A DNA stretch of 58,037 nucleotides from Streptomyces sp. JJ66 (GTDB taxonomy: Bacteria > Actinomycetota > Actinomycetes > Streptomycetales > Streptomycetaceae): the NCBI RefSeq assembly GCF_019303495.1, contig NZ_JAEVFI010000024.1, forward strand, positions 1 to 58,037. Direction: 5' to 3'. The position numbers were made by a program, and so were the translations under genes. How positions within the stretch are numbered: position 1 is the stretch's first letter; every line of letters begins with the position of its first letter. Under the pieces are notes generated by a model. The model ran no database searches, was not told where the DNA came from, and worked only from the letters and a program-made list of their open reading frames with translations. Positions 50,281 to 58,037 of the stretch are shown piece after piece.

Positions 50281-51216
50281 ATGCTTGATGTGAGGCGCCT
50301 GCAAGTCCTGCGCGCGGTGGTCACGAGTGGCACGGTCACCGCCGCCGCGGCCCACCTCGGTTACACACCTTCGGCAGTCAGCCAGCAGGTTGCGGCGCTG
50401 GAGAAACAGGCAGGCACCCCCTTGCTCGAACGGGCCGGCCGGGGGGTGCGCCCCACGGCCGCGGGGCTGCTGCTGACCGAGCACGCCGCCCTGATCGGTG
50501 CGGCGGTCTCGCAGGCCGAGACGGCGCTCGCCGATCTCCGGGCCGGGCGGACCGGCCGTCTGGCGGTCCGCTACTTCGCCACGGCGGGTTCCACGCTGGT
50601 GGCGCCCGCCCTGGCCAAGGTCCGGGGGGAGCATCCGGGCGTCCGTATCGACCTCGAACTCAACGACGCGGACGTGCCGTTCCACGACGTGGCGCCGGGC
50701 CGGACCGACGTGGCCGTCGCCGTGCAGGCGCGGGACCGTGCCGGTCCCGGCTTCCGGGTCGTCCACCTCCTCGACGATCCGTACGACGCCGTCCTGCCGC
50801 CCGGACACGTGCTTGCCGCCAAAGAGGTCGTCGATCTGCACGAACTCTCCGGTGAACAGTGGGTCGGCAGTGAGCCGCCCGGCCCGTGCCTGGAGCCGGT
50901 GATCGACTCCTGCGCGGCAGCGGGCTTCAGCCCGGACTTCGCGATCCGGAGCGAGGACTATGCCACCGCTCAGGGGTTCGTCGCGGCCGGGCTTGGAGTC
51001 GGCCTGATGCCGAGGCTGGGGCTGCGCAACCGGCATCCGGGTGTCGTCGTGCGCCCGGTCCGCAACCCCGAGCCGCTCCGGGTCATCTCGGCGGTTGTGC
51101 GGGAGACCGCACTCGAACAGCCCGCGCTGCGGGGGCTGCTGGACGCGCTGCGGGCCGCCGCTCACCCGCCTGCCGGACCGGTCCCGTCCGTGGGGACAGA
51201 CCTGTCCGCGGGGTAG
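50281..51216 (+). CDS. LysR-family transcription regulator
   Basis: 311 residues from ATG 50281. N-terminal winged helix-turn-helix with RLQVLRAVVTSGTVTAAAAH and YTPSAVSQQVAALEKQAGTP; C-terminal periplasmic-binding-like effector domain (RLAVRYFATAGSTLVAPALA; VAAGLGVGLMPRLGL). It diverges from the broken EamA exporter across a 157-base gap whose last 40 bases are AT-rich (TATTTTGTTAAGC region). That gap is the likely operator for exporter and self. The ligand is unknown. Confidence 0.92.
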   Translation: MLDVRRLQVLRAVVTSGTVTAAAAHLGYTPSAVSQQVAALEKQAGTPLLERAGRGVRPTAAGLLLTEHAALIGAAVSQAETALADLRAGRTGRLAVRYFATAGSTLVAPALAKVRGEHPGVRIDLELNDADVPFHDVAPGRTDVAVAVQARDRAGPGFRVVHLLDDPYDAVLPPGHVLAAKEVVDLHELSGEQWVGSEPPGPCLEPVIDSCAAAGFSPDFAIRSEDYATAQGFVAAGLGVGLMPRLGLRNRHPGVVVRPVRNPEPLRVISAVVRETALEQPALRGLLDALRAAAHPPAGPVPSVGTDLSAG

Positions 51217-51257
51217 CCCGACCCGAGCGCCGGGCCCCGACCGGTCGGGCGGGCACG

Positions 51258-52070
51258 TCAGGCGGTGCGGGAGGGGTGGGCGGGCGGTGCGGTCAGCGTG
51301 ACCACGGCCGAGAAGATCTCCCGGTTGTGCTGGTGCGCGCCGACCCGGACCCGCCCGGGCTCCGCCATCGGCTCGGCTTCCAGCCAGCAGGGGGCGTCCA
51401 TCTCGGCGTACTTCACGAAGTCGGAGTCCATACCGGTGACGCACACCGGCCGGGGAGACGCGGTGGCCAGGGCGGCCTGGCGTGCGGCCTCCAGCAACAG
51501 CATGCCGAGTTCTGGCGTCAGCTCTTCCCACGCCGAACCGTCGCCAAGGATCGACGGTCTCACAGCTGTCACCCACGGCCCGATCTCGTCTTCGTTCCAG
51601 GCGATGACACACAGTGCCCGGATGCGGTGGCCGCCGTAGTGCACCAGCTTCCCGATGTCTGCCATGTCCGGCCAGGCCATGAGCACCGGACCGTTTCCGC
51701 GGATGAACCCCCCGCCCCTGCCGGTGACGTGCTCAACGTTGGAGTGTCGGGAGACGAGCTGTTCCAACTCCGAGCAGTTCTGCAGGTTGGACTCGAGGCT
51801 GGTCCACACGGTGAGCGTGTCACCGTCCTCCATGTGCTCACAGCACCAGTCGATGGCCGCGCCCACGCCCTCAGCGTCATAGCTGGCGACAGCGCAGGGG
51901 TGGCTCACGTCGCGATCGAACGTTCCTGCTCCACTCTTTGTCGGATCGGACAGGTACCACGCTATGGGGAGCCCCTGACAGCGCCCGAGTACATGCGCTT
52001 CTAGCAGCACCGTTGAGGGTCCCGGAACTCTTGATCGGGCAGCGTCTTGCGTCAGAGATACTGGTGCCAC
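51258..52070 (-). CDS. Orphan protein next to the DISARM genes, unknown function
   Basis: 270 residues from GTG 52070 (GAGGT a few bases upstream). A globular alpha/beta composition with several Cys and Trp residues (AIDWCCEHMEDGDTLTVW; VLMAWPDMADIGKLVHYGG; ALCVIAWNEDEIGPWVTAV) and no membrane helix or signal. The first half reads like alternating strands and helices. I do not recognise a family. It diverges from the helicase gene, only 52 bases away, and may share its control region. Codon use is slightly less G/C-biased than in the core genes. Confidence 0.65.
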   Translation of the reverse strand: MAPVSLTQDAARSRVPGPSTVLLEAHVLGRCQGLPIAWYLSDPTKSGAGTFDRDVSHPCAVASYDAEGVGAAIDWCCEHMEDGDTLTVWTSLESNLQNCSELEQLVSRHSNVEHVTGRGGGFIRGNGPVLMAWPDMADIGKLVHYGGHRIRALCVIAWNEDEIGPWVTAVRPSILGDGSAWEELTPELGMLLLEAARQAALATASPRPVCVTGMDSDFVKYAEMDAPCWLEAEPMAEPGRVRVGAHQHNREIFSAVVTLTAPPAHPSRTA

Positions 52071-52122
52071 GTGACCTCATTCGGCCCGGAGCAGGTCGGC
52101 GCAGCAGGGTCACGCTCCGGCA

Positions 52123-55100
52123 ATGACGTCGTTGGCGAGGGAGTCGGCCCAGGTGGAAACCGTTACGGAGCACCAGCAGGAATCGGTGAGCAGTACCGCC
52201 AGTGTGACGGCCCTCCCCCCGGTCCCGGAGCCTGGGCAGGTCGTCAAGGTGCGGGGCTCTACCTGGGCCGTGTCCGACATCCAGAGGCAGGGTCTTCCCC
52301 GCAGCCCGGCCGACGAGGGTGCGCCGGGGCTCTCCCATGTGGTCACGCTGCAGGCTTTGGACGAGGACCGGCTCGGGCAGGAGCTGACGGTGGTCTGGGA
52401 GCTGGAGGTCGGGCACACCGTCGCCCCGAACCAGGGGCTGCCGGAGACCGTTCGGGCGGAGGCGTTCGACGATCCAAACACACTCGCCGCGTTCGTGGAC
52501 GCGGTCCGCTGGGGTGCGGTCACCTCGGCGGACGCTGACTCGTACCAGGCGCCTTTCCGCAGCGGCGCGAACGTAGAGGCGTACCAGCTCGTGCCGCTGA
52601 GCCGGGCGTTGCAGTCGTCGCGGACGAACCTGTTGCTCGCGGACGATGTCGGCTTGGGCAAGACCATCGAGGCCGGGCTCGTCGTGCAGGAGTTGCTACT
52701 GCGGCACCGAGCACGGTCCGTGGTGATCGTGTGCCCGCCGAGCCTGTCGCTGAAGTGGCAGGACGAGATGCGGGAGAAGTTCGGCCTGGACTTCGTCATC
52801 GTCAACAGCGAGCTGATGGCCAAGGTGCGGCGGAGCCACGGGCTGAACGCCAATCCGTTCCGCCTCTTCCCGCGCGTGATCGTGAGCATGGCGTGGCTGC
52901 CGTCGCTGCGGGCGCAGCGCCTGTTGCGCGACGTGCTGGCCGATGTGCGCAGCTCGGGCACGGCCAGGCGGTACGCGTTCGATGTGCTGGTGGTCGATGA
53001 GGCGCACCATGTGGCGCCGGCCAGCCCGACGACGGCACCGGGGCAGCGCGGCTACGCGGTCGACAGCAAGCGGACGACGGCGACGATGCGGCTCGCGGAG
53101 GCGTGCGAGCACCGGCTGTTCTTGAGTGCGACGCCGCATAACGGCTATTCGGAGTCGTTCACCGCCCTGTTGGAGATGATCGACGGCCGCCGGTTCACCC
53201 GTGGCGCGAGCATCGACGAGCAGGCGCTGAAGGAGGTGATGGTGCGGTGGCTGAAGACCGATCTGCCGGACAAGGGGTTCAAGACCCGAGAGCTTAAAAC
53301 CCTTCCGTTCACGCCGTCGGAAGAGGAGCAGCAGCAGTTCGCACGGCTGGAGCGGCTGCTGGCGGACAGTGCCCGGGCGAACGGCAAGGGTTCGGGCGGC
53401 GACATCGTGGCGATGCTGCTGAAGAAGCGTTTCCTGTCCAGCCCGTGGTCGTTCGCCCGCACTCTCGAGTTGTACGAGGGCGCGGACGGCGGTGACCGTC
53501 AGCTTCGGGTGGACGACGAGGACGAGTACTACACGGAAGTGCTGGGCAGCGGCCAGTCGGACGAGGAGGAGGGCGCGGCCGAGCATCCCGAGTTCACCGC
53601 ACTGCGCCACTCCAAGGGCTCGGACCCCCTGGTCGCGGCCACCAGCAGCGAGATCGCCTCGCTGGTCGAGTGGGGGCGTCGGTATGAGTACAAGCCGGAC
53701 TCCCGGCTGGAAGAGCTGCTGACGTACCTCAACGCGGTCTGCCGCCCAGACGGCAAGCATTGGCAGAACGAGCGGGTCGTGGTGTTCACGGAGTACGCGG
53801 CCACCCTGGAATGGATCGAACGCGTCCTGCGCCAGCGCGGGTACGACGACGTACTGGAGGTCATCCAGGGCTCGACCCCGACCGAGGAGCGCGAGAAGAT
53901 CCGCGCCCGGTTCACCGAGAGTCCGGACAAGCACCCGGTCCGCGTCCTGCTCGCCACCGACTCCGCCGGCGAGGGCATCGACCTGCAGACCCACTGCCAC
54001 CGCCTGGTCAACTTCGACATCCCCTTCAACCCGTCCCGCCTGGAGCAGCGCATCGGCCGGATCGACCGCTACGGGCAGACGAATCATCCGGAGATCTTCC
54101 ACTTCGTCCCGGTCTCCGGCTCCACGACGTACGACGCGGACATGCGATTCATGGGGATCATCGCGACCAAGGTCGGACAGGCTACCGAGGACCTCGGCAA
54201 GGTCAACCAGGTCATCGATGCCGAGGTGCAGGAGCACTTCGTCCCCACCCGCACGACGCGCAAGGCCCGGCTGACCCCGCCGGACGACGGCAACGAGGTG
54301 ATCACTCGCGTCCTGGCCGGCGGAATGGAACTGAACCGTCGGCTCACCAAGCTCTCCGAGACGTACCGCGAGAGCAAGGCCGCGATGCACCTCACGCCCG
54401 CCAACGCCCGCCGAGTGGTGGACACCGCGCTCACCCTGACGTCTCAGCCCCCGCTCGTCGAGATCGGCGACGACCGCACCGAGGCACAGGTCTTCGAGAT
54501 CCCGAACCTCGGCCGGTCCTGGCAGTCGGCCCTGCGCGGCCTGGACACCCGCCTGGAGCCGGGCGTCCCGCGTCCCATCACCTTCGACGACCAGGCCGCG
54601 CAGCACCGCACCGACCTGGTCCACATCCACCTCGGGCACGCCCTCATGCAGCGCGCCACCCGCATCCTGCGCTCCGCGCTGTTCAGCACGGACTCCCAGG
54701 TCAACCGGGTCACCGCCGTCGTCGCGCCCGGCCTGCCCGAGTCCTGCGTTGCCGCCGTCTCCCGGCTCGTCCTGGTCGGACGCGGCGGGCTGCGGCTGCA
54801 CGAGGAGGTGTTCCTCACCGGCGTCCGGCTGCGCGGTCAGGCCCTCGCCGAGTCCAAGGTCGAGCAGGTCCTCGACGAGACCCTCGACTCCGCCGATCTG
54901 CTCCTCGCCGACGAGAAGGTACGTGCTCACCTCGCGGAGCAGTGGAATGACGATGGCTCCCGGCTGCGCACCCGCCTGCTGACCGCGATGGAACGTAAGA
55001 GCACCAGCCGCCAGGAGAAGGTCACCGAGGCTCTCAGCCAGCGCCGGGACGCCGACGTTCAGCGCGCCCACGAGATCTTCGGCGCCTTCCGCCTCAACCT

Positions 55101-55356
55101 GCGCGAGTCCCGTGACCGCCTGGAGCAGGCCATCCGAGCCGAGGAAGAGCTGCTGTTCACCGACGACCAGCAAAAGCAGCGCCGCCGGGACCTGCACCAC
55201 ATGAACGAGCGCCTCGACAGCCTGGACGACGAGGAGGCGCGCGAGATCGCCTCGATCCAGGAGCGTTACAGCGACATCCGGCCTTACGTATCCGCCGCCG
55301 CGGTCGTGTTCGCCCTCACCCCCGAAGACGCGAAGAACGGAATGGTCAAGGCATGA
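52123..55356 (+). CDS. drmD: DISARM-type SNF2-like helicase DrmD
   Basis: 1077 residues from ATG 52123. SNF2/superfamily 2 motifs: LLLADDVGLGKTIEAGL (Walker A, about 175), VIVCPPSLSLKWQDEM, VLVVDEAHHVAP (DEAH, about 290), LFLSATPHNGYSESF, RVVVFTEYAATLEW, DSAGEGIDLQTHCHRLVNFD and QRIGRIDRYGQT (motif VI). The C-terminal 400 residues are helical and charged. The next gene, overlapping by four bases (ATGA), is a large adenine methylase. A SNF2 helicase directly followed by such a methylase is the drmD-drmMI start of class 1 DISARM, a phage-defence restriction system. drmA, drmB and drmC would follow outside the window. The DISARM call is from architecture and order. Confidence 0.82.
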   Translation: MTSLARESAQVETVTEHQQESVSSTASVTALPPVPEPGQVVKVRGSTWAVSDIQRQGLPRSPADEGAPGLSHVVTLQALDEDRLGQELTVVWELEVGHTVAPNQGLPETVRAEAFDDPNTLAAFVDAVRWGAVTSADADSYQAPFRSGANVEAYQLVPLSRALQSSRTNLLLADDVGLGKTIEAGLVVQELLLRHRARSVVIVCPPSLSLKWQDEMREKFGLDFVIVNSELMAKVRRSHGLNANPFRLFPRVIVSMAWLPSLRAQRLLRDVLADVRSSGTARRYAFDVLVVDEAHHVAPASPTTAPGQRGYAVDSKRTTATMRLAEACEHRLFLSATPHNGYSESFTALLEMIDGRRFTRGASIDEQALKEVMVRWLKTDLPDKGFKTRELKTLPFTPSEEEQQQFARLERLLADSARANGKGSGGDIVAMLLKKRFLSSPWSFARTLELYEGADGGDRQLRVDDEDEYYTEVLGSGQSDEEEGAAEHPEFTALRHSKGSDPLVAATSSEIASLVEWGRRYEYKPDSRLEELLTYLNAVCRPDGKHWQNERVVVFTEYAATLEWIERVLRQRGYDDVLEVIQGSTPTEEREKIRARFTESPDKHPVRVLLATDSAGEGIDLQTHCHRLVNFDIPFNPSRLEQRIGRIDRYGQTNHPEIFHFVPVSGSTTYDADMRFMGIIATKVGQATEDLGKVNQVIDAEVQEHFVPTRTTRKARLTPPDDGNEVITRVLAGGMELNRRLTKLSETYRESKAAMHLTPANARRVVDTALTLTSQPPLVEIGDDRTEAQVFEIPNLGRSWQSALRGLDTRLEPGVPRPITFDDQAAQHRTDLVHIHLGHALMQRATRILRSALFSTDSQVNRVTAVVAPGLPESCVAAVSRLVLVGRGGLRLHEEVFLTGVRLRGQALAESKVEQVLDETLDSADLLLADEKVRAHLAEQWNDDGSRLRTRLLTAMERKSTSRQEKVTEALSQRRDADVQRAHEIFGAFRLNLRESRDRLEQAIRAEEELLFTDDQQKQRRRDLHHMNERLDSLDDEEAREIASIQERYSDIRPYVSAAAVVFALTPEDAKNGMVKA

Positions 55357-57992
55357 GCCGCCGCTACCCCCCGACTGCCGCCGGCCTGCACCGCGCCTGG
55401 CTCGAACTCGTCGACACCGACGGCCCCTTCCTCGCCGTCCCCGCCCTGGAGCGCGTCTACCCCCAGGGCATCCCCCAGCCCGACTCCCGCGCGCTCGACG
55501 CCATCAAGGACGCCAAGCCCGCCTTCGAGAAGGCATGGGAGAACTGGGACGAGCACCCGGGCGACGAAGCCGCCCTCGACCTGTACCGCGAGGCCCGCGA
55601 CACCTGGGTCGACGTCGTCCTGCGCCAGGGCCTGCGCTGGGGCGCCTCCTACACCGTGCCCGCCCCGGCCGCCGCCGAGATCCGCTCACCCGACTACGCC
55701 GTCACCGTGCGCGCCGACGGCGCCCTCGTTCACGGCGAGACCACCGGCGCCCTCGTCCTGATCACCGATCCCACGGACTCCCTGCGCGACCCCCTCACCG
55801 ACGGCTGGGCGGCCAGCCCCATCGACCGCATGGAGGAGCTGCTGCGCGCCTGTGGCGTCCCCATCGGTGTCGTCACCGACGGCCGCTGGTGGGGGATCGT
55901 GAGCGCTCGCCCGCAGACCATGGTCGCCTCCGGCATCGTCGACGCCCAGACCTGGATCGAAGAGCCCCAGACCCGCAACGCCTTCATCGAGCTCCTCCAG
56001 CGCCGCCGCCTGGTCGGCGGCAAACAGCAGGACCGGCTGACGGAACTCTTCGGCGAGTCCGTCACCGCCGCCGAGAAGATCACCGAAGCGCTCGGCACCC
56101 AGGTCCGCCGCGCCGTCGAACTCATCGTCCAGGCCCTGTCCGAAGGCGCCCTAGACGCACAGCGACGCGGCGAGCCCGACCCGCTGCCGGCGGCGAGGGG
56201 CGAGGTCTACGAGGCCGCCGTCACCGTCATGATGCGCGTCGTCTTCCTCCTCTTCGCCGAAGAACGCGGACTACTGCCCCAAAGCCGCCTCTTCGCCATG
56301 GGCTACGGCATCAGCGACGAACTCGACCTCCTCGATGCGCGCGAGAAGGAGGAAGGCGAACAGGCCCTCGACGCAACGTTCCTGACCTGGCACCGGCTCC
56401 TGGCCACCTCCCAGGCCCTGTACCGGGGCGCGAGCTTCGAGGACCTGCGCCTGCCCGAGTACGGCGGCTCCCTCTTCGACCCGGCCCGCTTCCCCTTCCT
56501 CACCGCCTGCGACTCCCAGGACACCCTGGCCATCACGGCCAGCGACCGCGTCATGCTCGAAGTCCTGCGCGCCGTCCAGATCGCCCAGCTGCCCGGCGGA
56601 GCACGACGGATCTCCTTCCGCGACATCGACGTCGAACAGATCGGCTACATCTATGAGGGCCTACTCGGCTACTCCTGCGAACCCGCCGAAGAGATCATCG
56701 TTGGCCTGACCGGCAGCGCGGGATCCGAACCCGAGATCCCCCTCGCCACCCTAGAAGAACTCAGCCAGGCCAAGCACACCGAGACCGCGCTGGCCGACGC
56801 GATCCTCGCCTGGATCAAGCAGCACCAGCCGGCCGCGAAGCCATCCAGCAAGGCCGCCCTCACCAAGGCACTGAAGGCGGGCGAGACACTGGATGACACC
56901 GAGATCGCCCTGCGCGACGTCACCGACGACCCCGAACTACGCAACCGTCTGCGCCCGTTCATCGGAATCATCCGCCGCGATCTGCGCATCCGGCCGCTCG
57001 TTGTCGAGCCCGGCGGCGTTCTGCTGGTGGAGACCCCCTCGCGCGCCTCGGCGGGCGCGCATTACACGCCCCGCTCACTCGCCGAGGAAGTCGTCCGGTA
57101 CGCGCTGGAACCTCTCGTCTATTCGCCCGGACCACACCAGACCGCAGACCAGGACGCGTGGCGGCCCATCGACTCCGACCAGATCCTCGACCTGCGCATC
57201 GCCGACATCGCCTGCGGCTCGGGCGCCTTCCTCGTCGCCGCGGCCCGCTACCTCGCCGACCGGCTCATCGAGGCATGGCAGCGCGAGGGCGTGGCGTACG
57301 GACGCACACCGCACGACCTGCACGTCCACGCGATAAGGACCGTGGTCGCGACCTGCCTGTACGGCGCCGACATCAACGGCATGGCCGTGGAGATGTGCAA
57401 GCTGTCGCTCTGGCTGGTGTCGCTGGACCCGAAGCTCCCGTTCTCCTTCGTCGACGACAAGGTGCTCCACGGCAACGCCTTGCTCGGCCTGACCGACGCC
57501 GATCAGCTGCGCCGCCTCCACATCGACCCCGCCACGGCCGACGACAGGCTGAGCCTCTTCGCGCTCGACGTGGACGACATCCTGGACCAGGCCAGCCGTC
57601 TGCGCCGCCAGCTCGCCACCGAGGTCGACGACAACGACCCACAGCGCTCGGCCGCCACCAAGCGGCGGCAGTTCCGCCGGTACCAGGAGCTGACGGCTCA
57701 GCTCGCCGACGTCGCGGACGGGGTGATCGCGGCCGGGCTGCGGTGGGGCGGAAAGCCCGGGAAGCAGTTGAAGGCCGCGTATGAGGATCTGCGCATCGCA
57801 GTAGAGAAAGCATACCCGGCAGGAGGCGAGGAGTCAGACCGGACGATGCTTGACGGCATTCTGGAGGCGGGGCTCACGCCGACAGTCGCAACGGACTACA
57901 AGCGATGGAAGCCGCTGCACTGGATTCTCGCCGTTCCGGACGTAATGGAGCGCGGCGGATTCGACGCGGTGATTGAGCGGATCTCATCGTGA
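55353..57992 (+). CDS. drmMI: DISARM-type adenine methylase DrmMI, frame ending before the catalytic NPPF motif
   Basis: 879 codons from ATG 55353. Long N-terminal region (about 600 residues), then an Eco57I-type N6-adenine methylase core: ASAGAHYTPRSLAEEVVRYA, motif I IADIACGSGAFLVAAARYLA (about 619) and KLSLWLVSLDPKLPFSFVDD. The product then ends RGGFDAVIERISS. Related enzymes continue FDAVIGNPPF, the base-flipping catalytic motif, plus several hundred residues of target recognition. Here the frame stops after VI. The last 70 codons also have far more A/T at third positions than the rest. So it is a truncated, interrupted or frameshifted gene, probably inactive alone. Confidence 0.75.
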   Translation: MSRRYPPTAAGLHRAWLELVDTDGPFLAVPALERVYPQGIPQPDSRALDAIKDAKPAFEKAWENWDEHPGDEAALDLYREARDTWVDVVLRQGLRWGASYTVPAPAAAEIRSPDYAVTVRADGALVHGETTGALVLITDPTDSLRDPLTDGWAASPIDRMEELLRACGVPIGVVTDGRWWGIVSARPQTMVASGIVDAQTWIEEPQTRNAFIELLQRRRLVGGKQQDRLTELFGESVTAAEKITEALGTQVRRAVELIVQALSEGALDAQRRGEPDPLPAARGEVYEAAVTVMMRVVFLLFAEERGLLPQSRLFAMGYGISDELDLLDAREKEEGEQALDATFLTWHRLLATSQALYRGASFEDLRLPEYGGSLFDPARFPFLTACDSQDTLAITASDRVMLEVLRAVQIAQLPGGARRISFRDIDVEQIGYIYEGLLGYSCEPAEEIIVGLTGSAGSEPEIPLATLEELSQAKHTETALADAILAWIKQHQPAAKPSSKAALTKALKAGETLDDTEIALRDVTDDPELRNRLRPFIGIIRRDLRIRPLVVEPGGVLLVETPSRASAGAHYTPRSLAEEVVRYALEPLVYSPGPHQTADQDAWRPIDSDQILDLRIADIACGSGAFLVAAARYLADRLIEAWQREGVAYGRTPHDLHVHAIRTVVATCLYGADINGMAVEMCKLSLWLVSLDPKLPFSFVDDKVLHGNALLGLTDADQLRRLHIDPATADDRLSLFALDVDDILDQASRLRRQLATEVDDNDPQRSAATKRRQFRRYQELTAQLADVADGVIAAGLRWGGKPGKQLKAAYEDLRIAVEKAYPAGGEESDRTMLDGILEAGLTPTVATDYKRWKPLHWILAVPDVMERGGFDAVIERISS

Positions 57993-58037
57993 CCGGTTCG
58001 GGTGACGGGGTGCCCGTGACGTGGCGAAGCTCCTCGA
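57989..58037 (+). CDS. Start of a further ORF cut by the window edge
   Basis: GTG 57989 overlaps the methylase stop by four bases (GTGA) and stays open to the end of the window: MTGSGDGVPVTWRSSS. The spacing mimics operon coupling, but only 16 codons are visible and no family can be named. It may be a new gene or the start of inserted DNA. Confidence 0.3.
   Translation, partial: MTGSGDGVPVTWRSSS

Noticed and set aside
51236..51249. 14-base palindrome CCCGACCGGTCGGG between convergent genes
   Set aside because: Too short and GC-only to distinguish from chance or a weak terminator in this base composition.

Overview
The window is very GC-rich actinobacterial chromosome. GTG starts are frequent, third codon positions are almost always G or C, and 4-bp ATGA/GTGA overlaps link neighbouring genes. 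Gene content and order match the conserved Streptomyces core around topA, hppA, bldG, the tad cluster, acs and crp, so the organism is a Streptomyces or close relative. All calls come from reading the sequence and from recalled family knowledge; no database search was run.

Layout. (1) 1-2300: right end of an integrated element. It holds an array of TGACGC repeats, a small excisionase and a tyrosine integrase, and it abuts the 3' end of tRNA-Thr(CGT). The other end lies left of the window. (2) 2360-13000: leftward replication block: topA, an MFS-thymidylate kinase fusion (tmk), holB and a secreted tripeptidyl-aminopeptidase-like lipoprotein. An oppositely oriented secreted-protein gene sits between tmk and holB. 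(3) 13470-17600: two TM2 membrane proteins around a DUF2752 protein, a small membrane protein, a methyltransferase and a lipoprotein. (4) 17780-24280: proton-pumping pyrophosphatase, the anti-sigma/anti-anti-sigma pair apgA-like/bldG, and an MrfA-like DEAD/DEAH helicase. (5) 24280-29370: a compact leftward tad (Flp-type pilus) operon. Its order from promoter to end is Ssd/CpaE-like, TadA, two TadB/TadC-type proteins, a DUF4244 pilin and two TadE-like proteins.

(6) 29840-34370: HAD phosphatase, a probable 6S-like/Ms1-type small RNA, a Fic-fold protein with a decayed active site, a CooC/MinD-like ATPase and a deacetylase-like lipoprotein. (7) 34730-41120: a SulP transporter fused to carbonic anhydrase, acetyl-CoA synthetase, a holin-like membrane protein and an epoxide-hydrolase-like enzyme. 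(8) 41490-47600: MarP protease, CoA-type NUDIX and nth in one leftward run, divergent crp, then a metallo-beta-lactamase/NUDIX pair. (9) 47600-58037: accessory flank. It holds a Uma2 nuclease, an anti-sigma-like ATPase gene with a TTA codon, a frameshifted DMT exporter beside a LysR regulator, an orphan protein, and the first two genes of a class 1 DISARM-type phage-defence operon.

The points most worth following are the DISARM methylase reading frame that ends exactly where its catalytic NPPF motif should begin, the probable 6S-like RNA, the degenerate Fic protein beside it, the CACCA-repeat leader of the pilin gene, and the DnaA-box-like pair in front of the tad operon.
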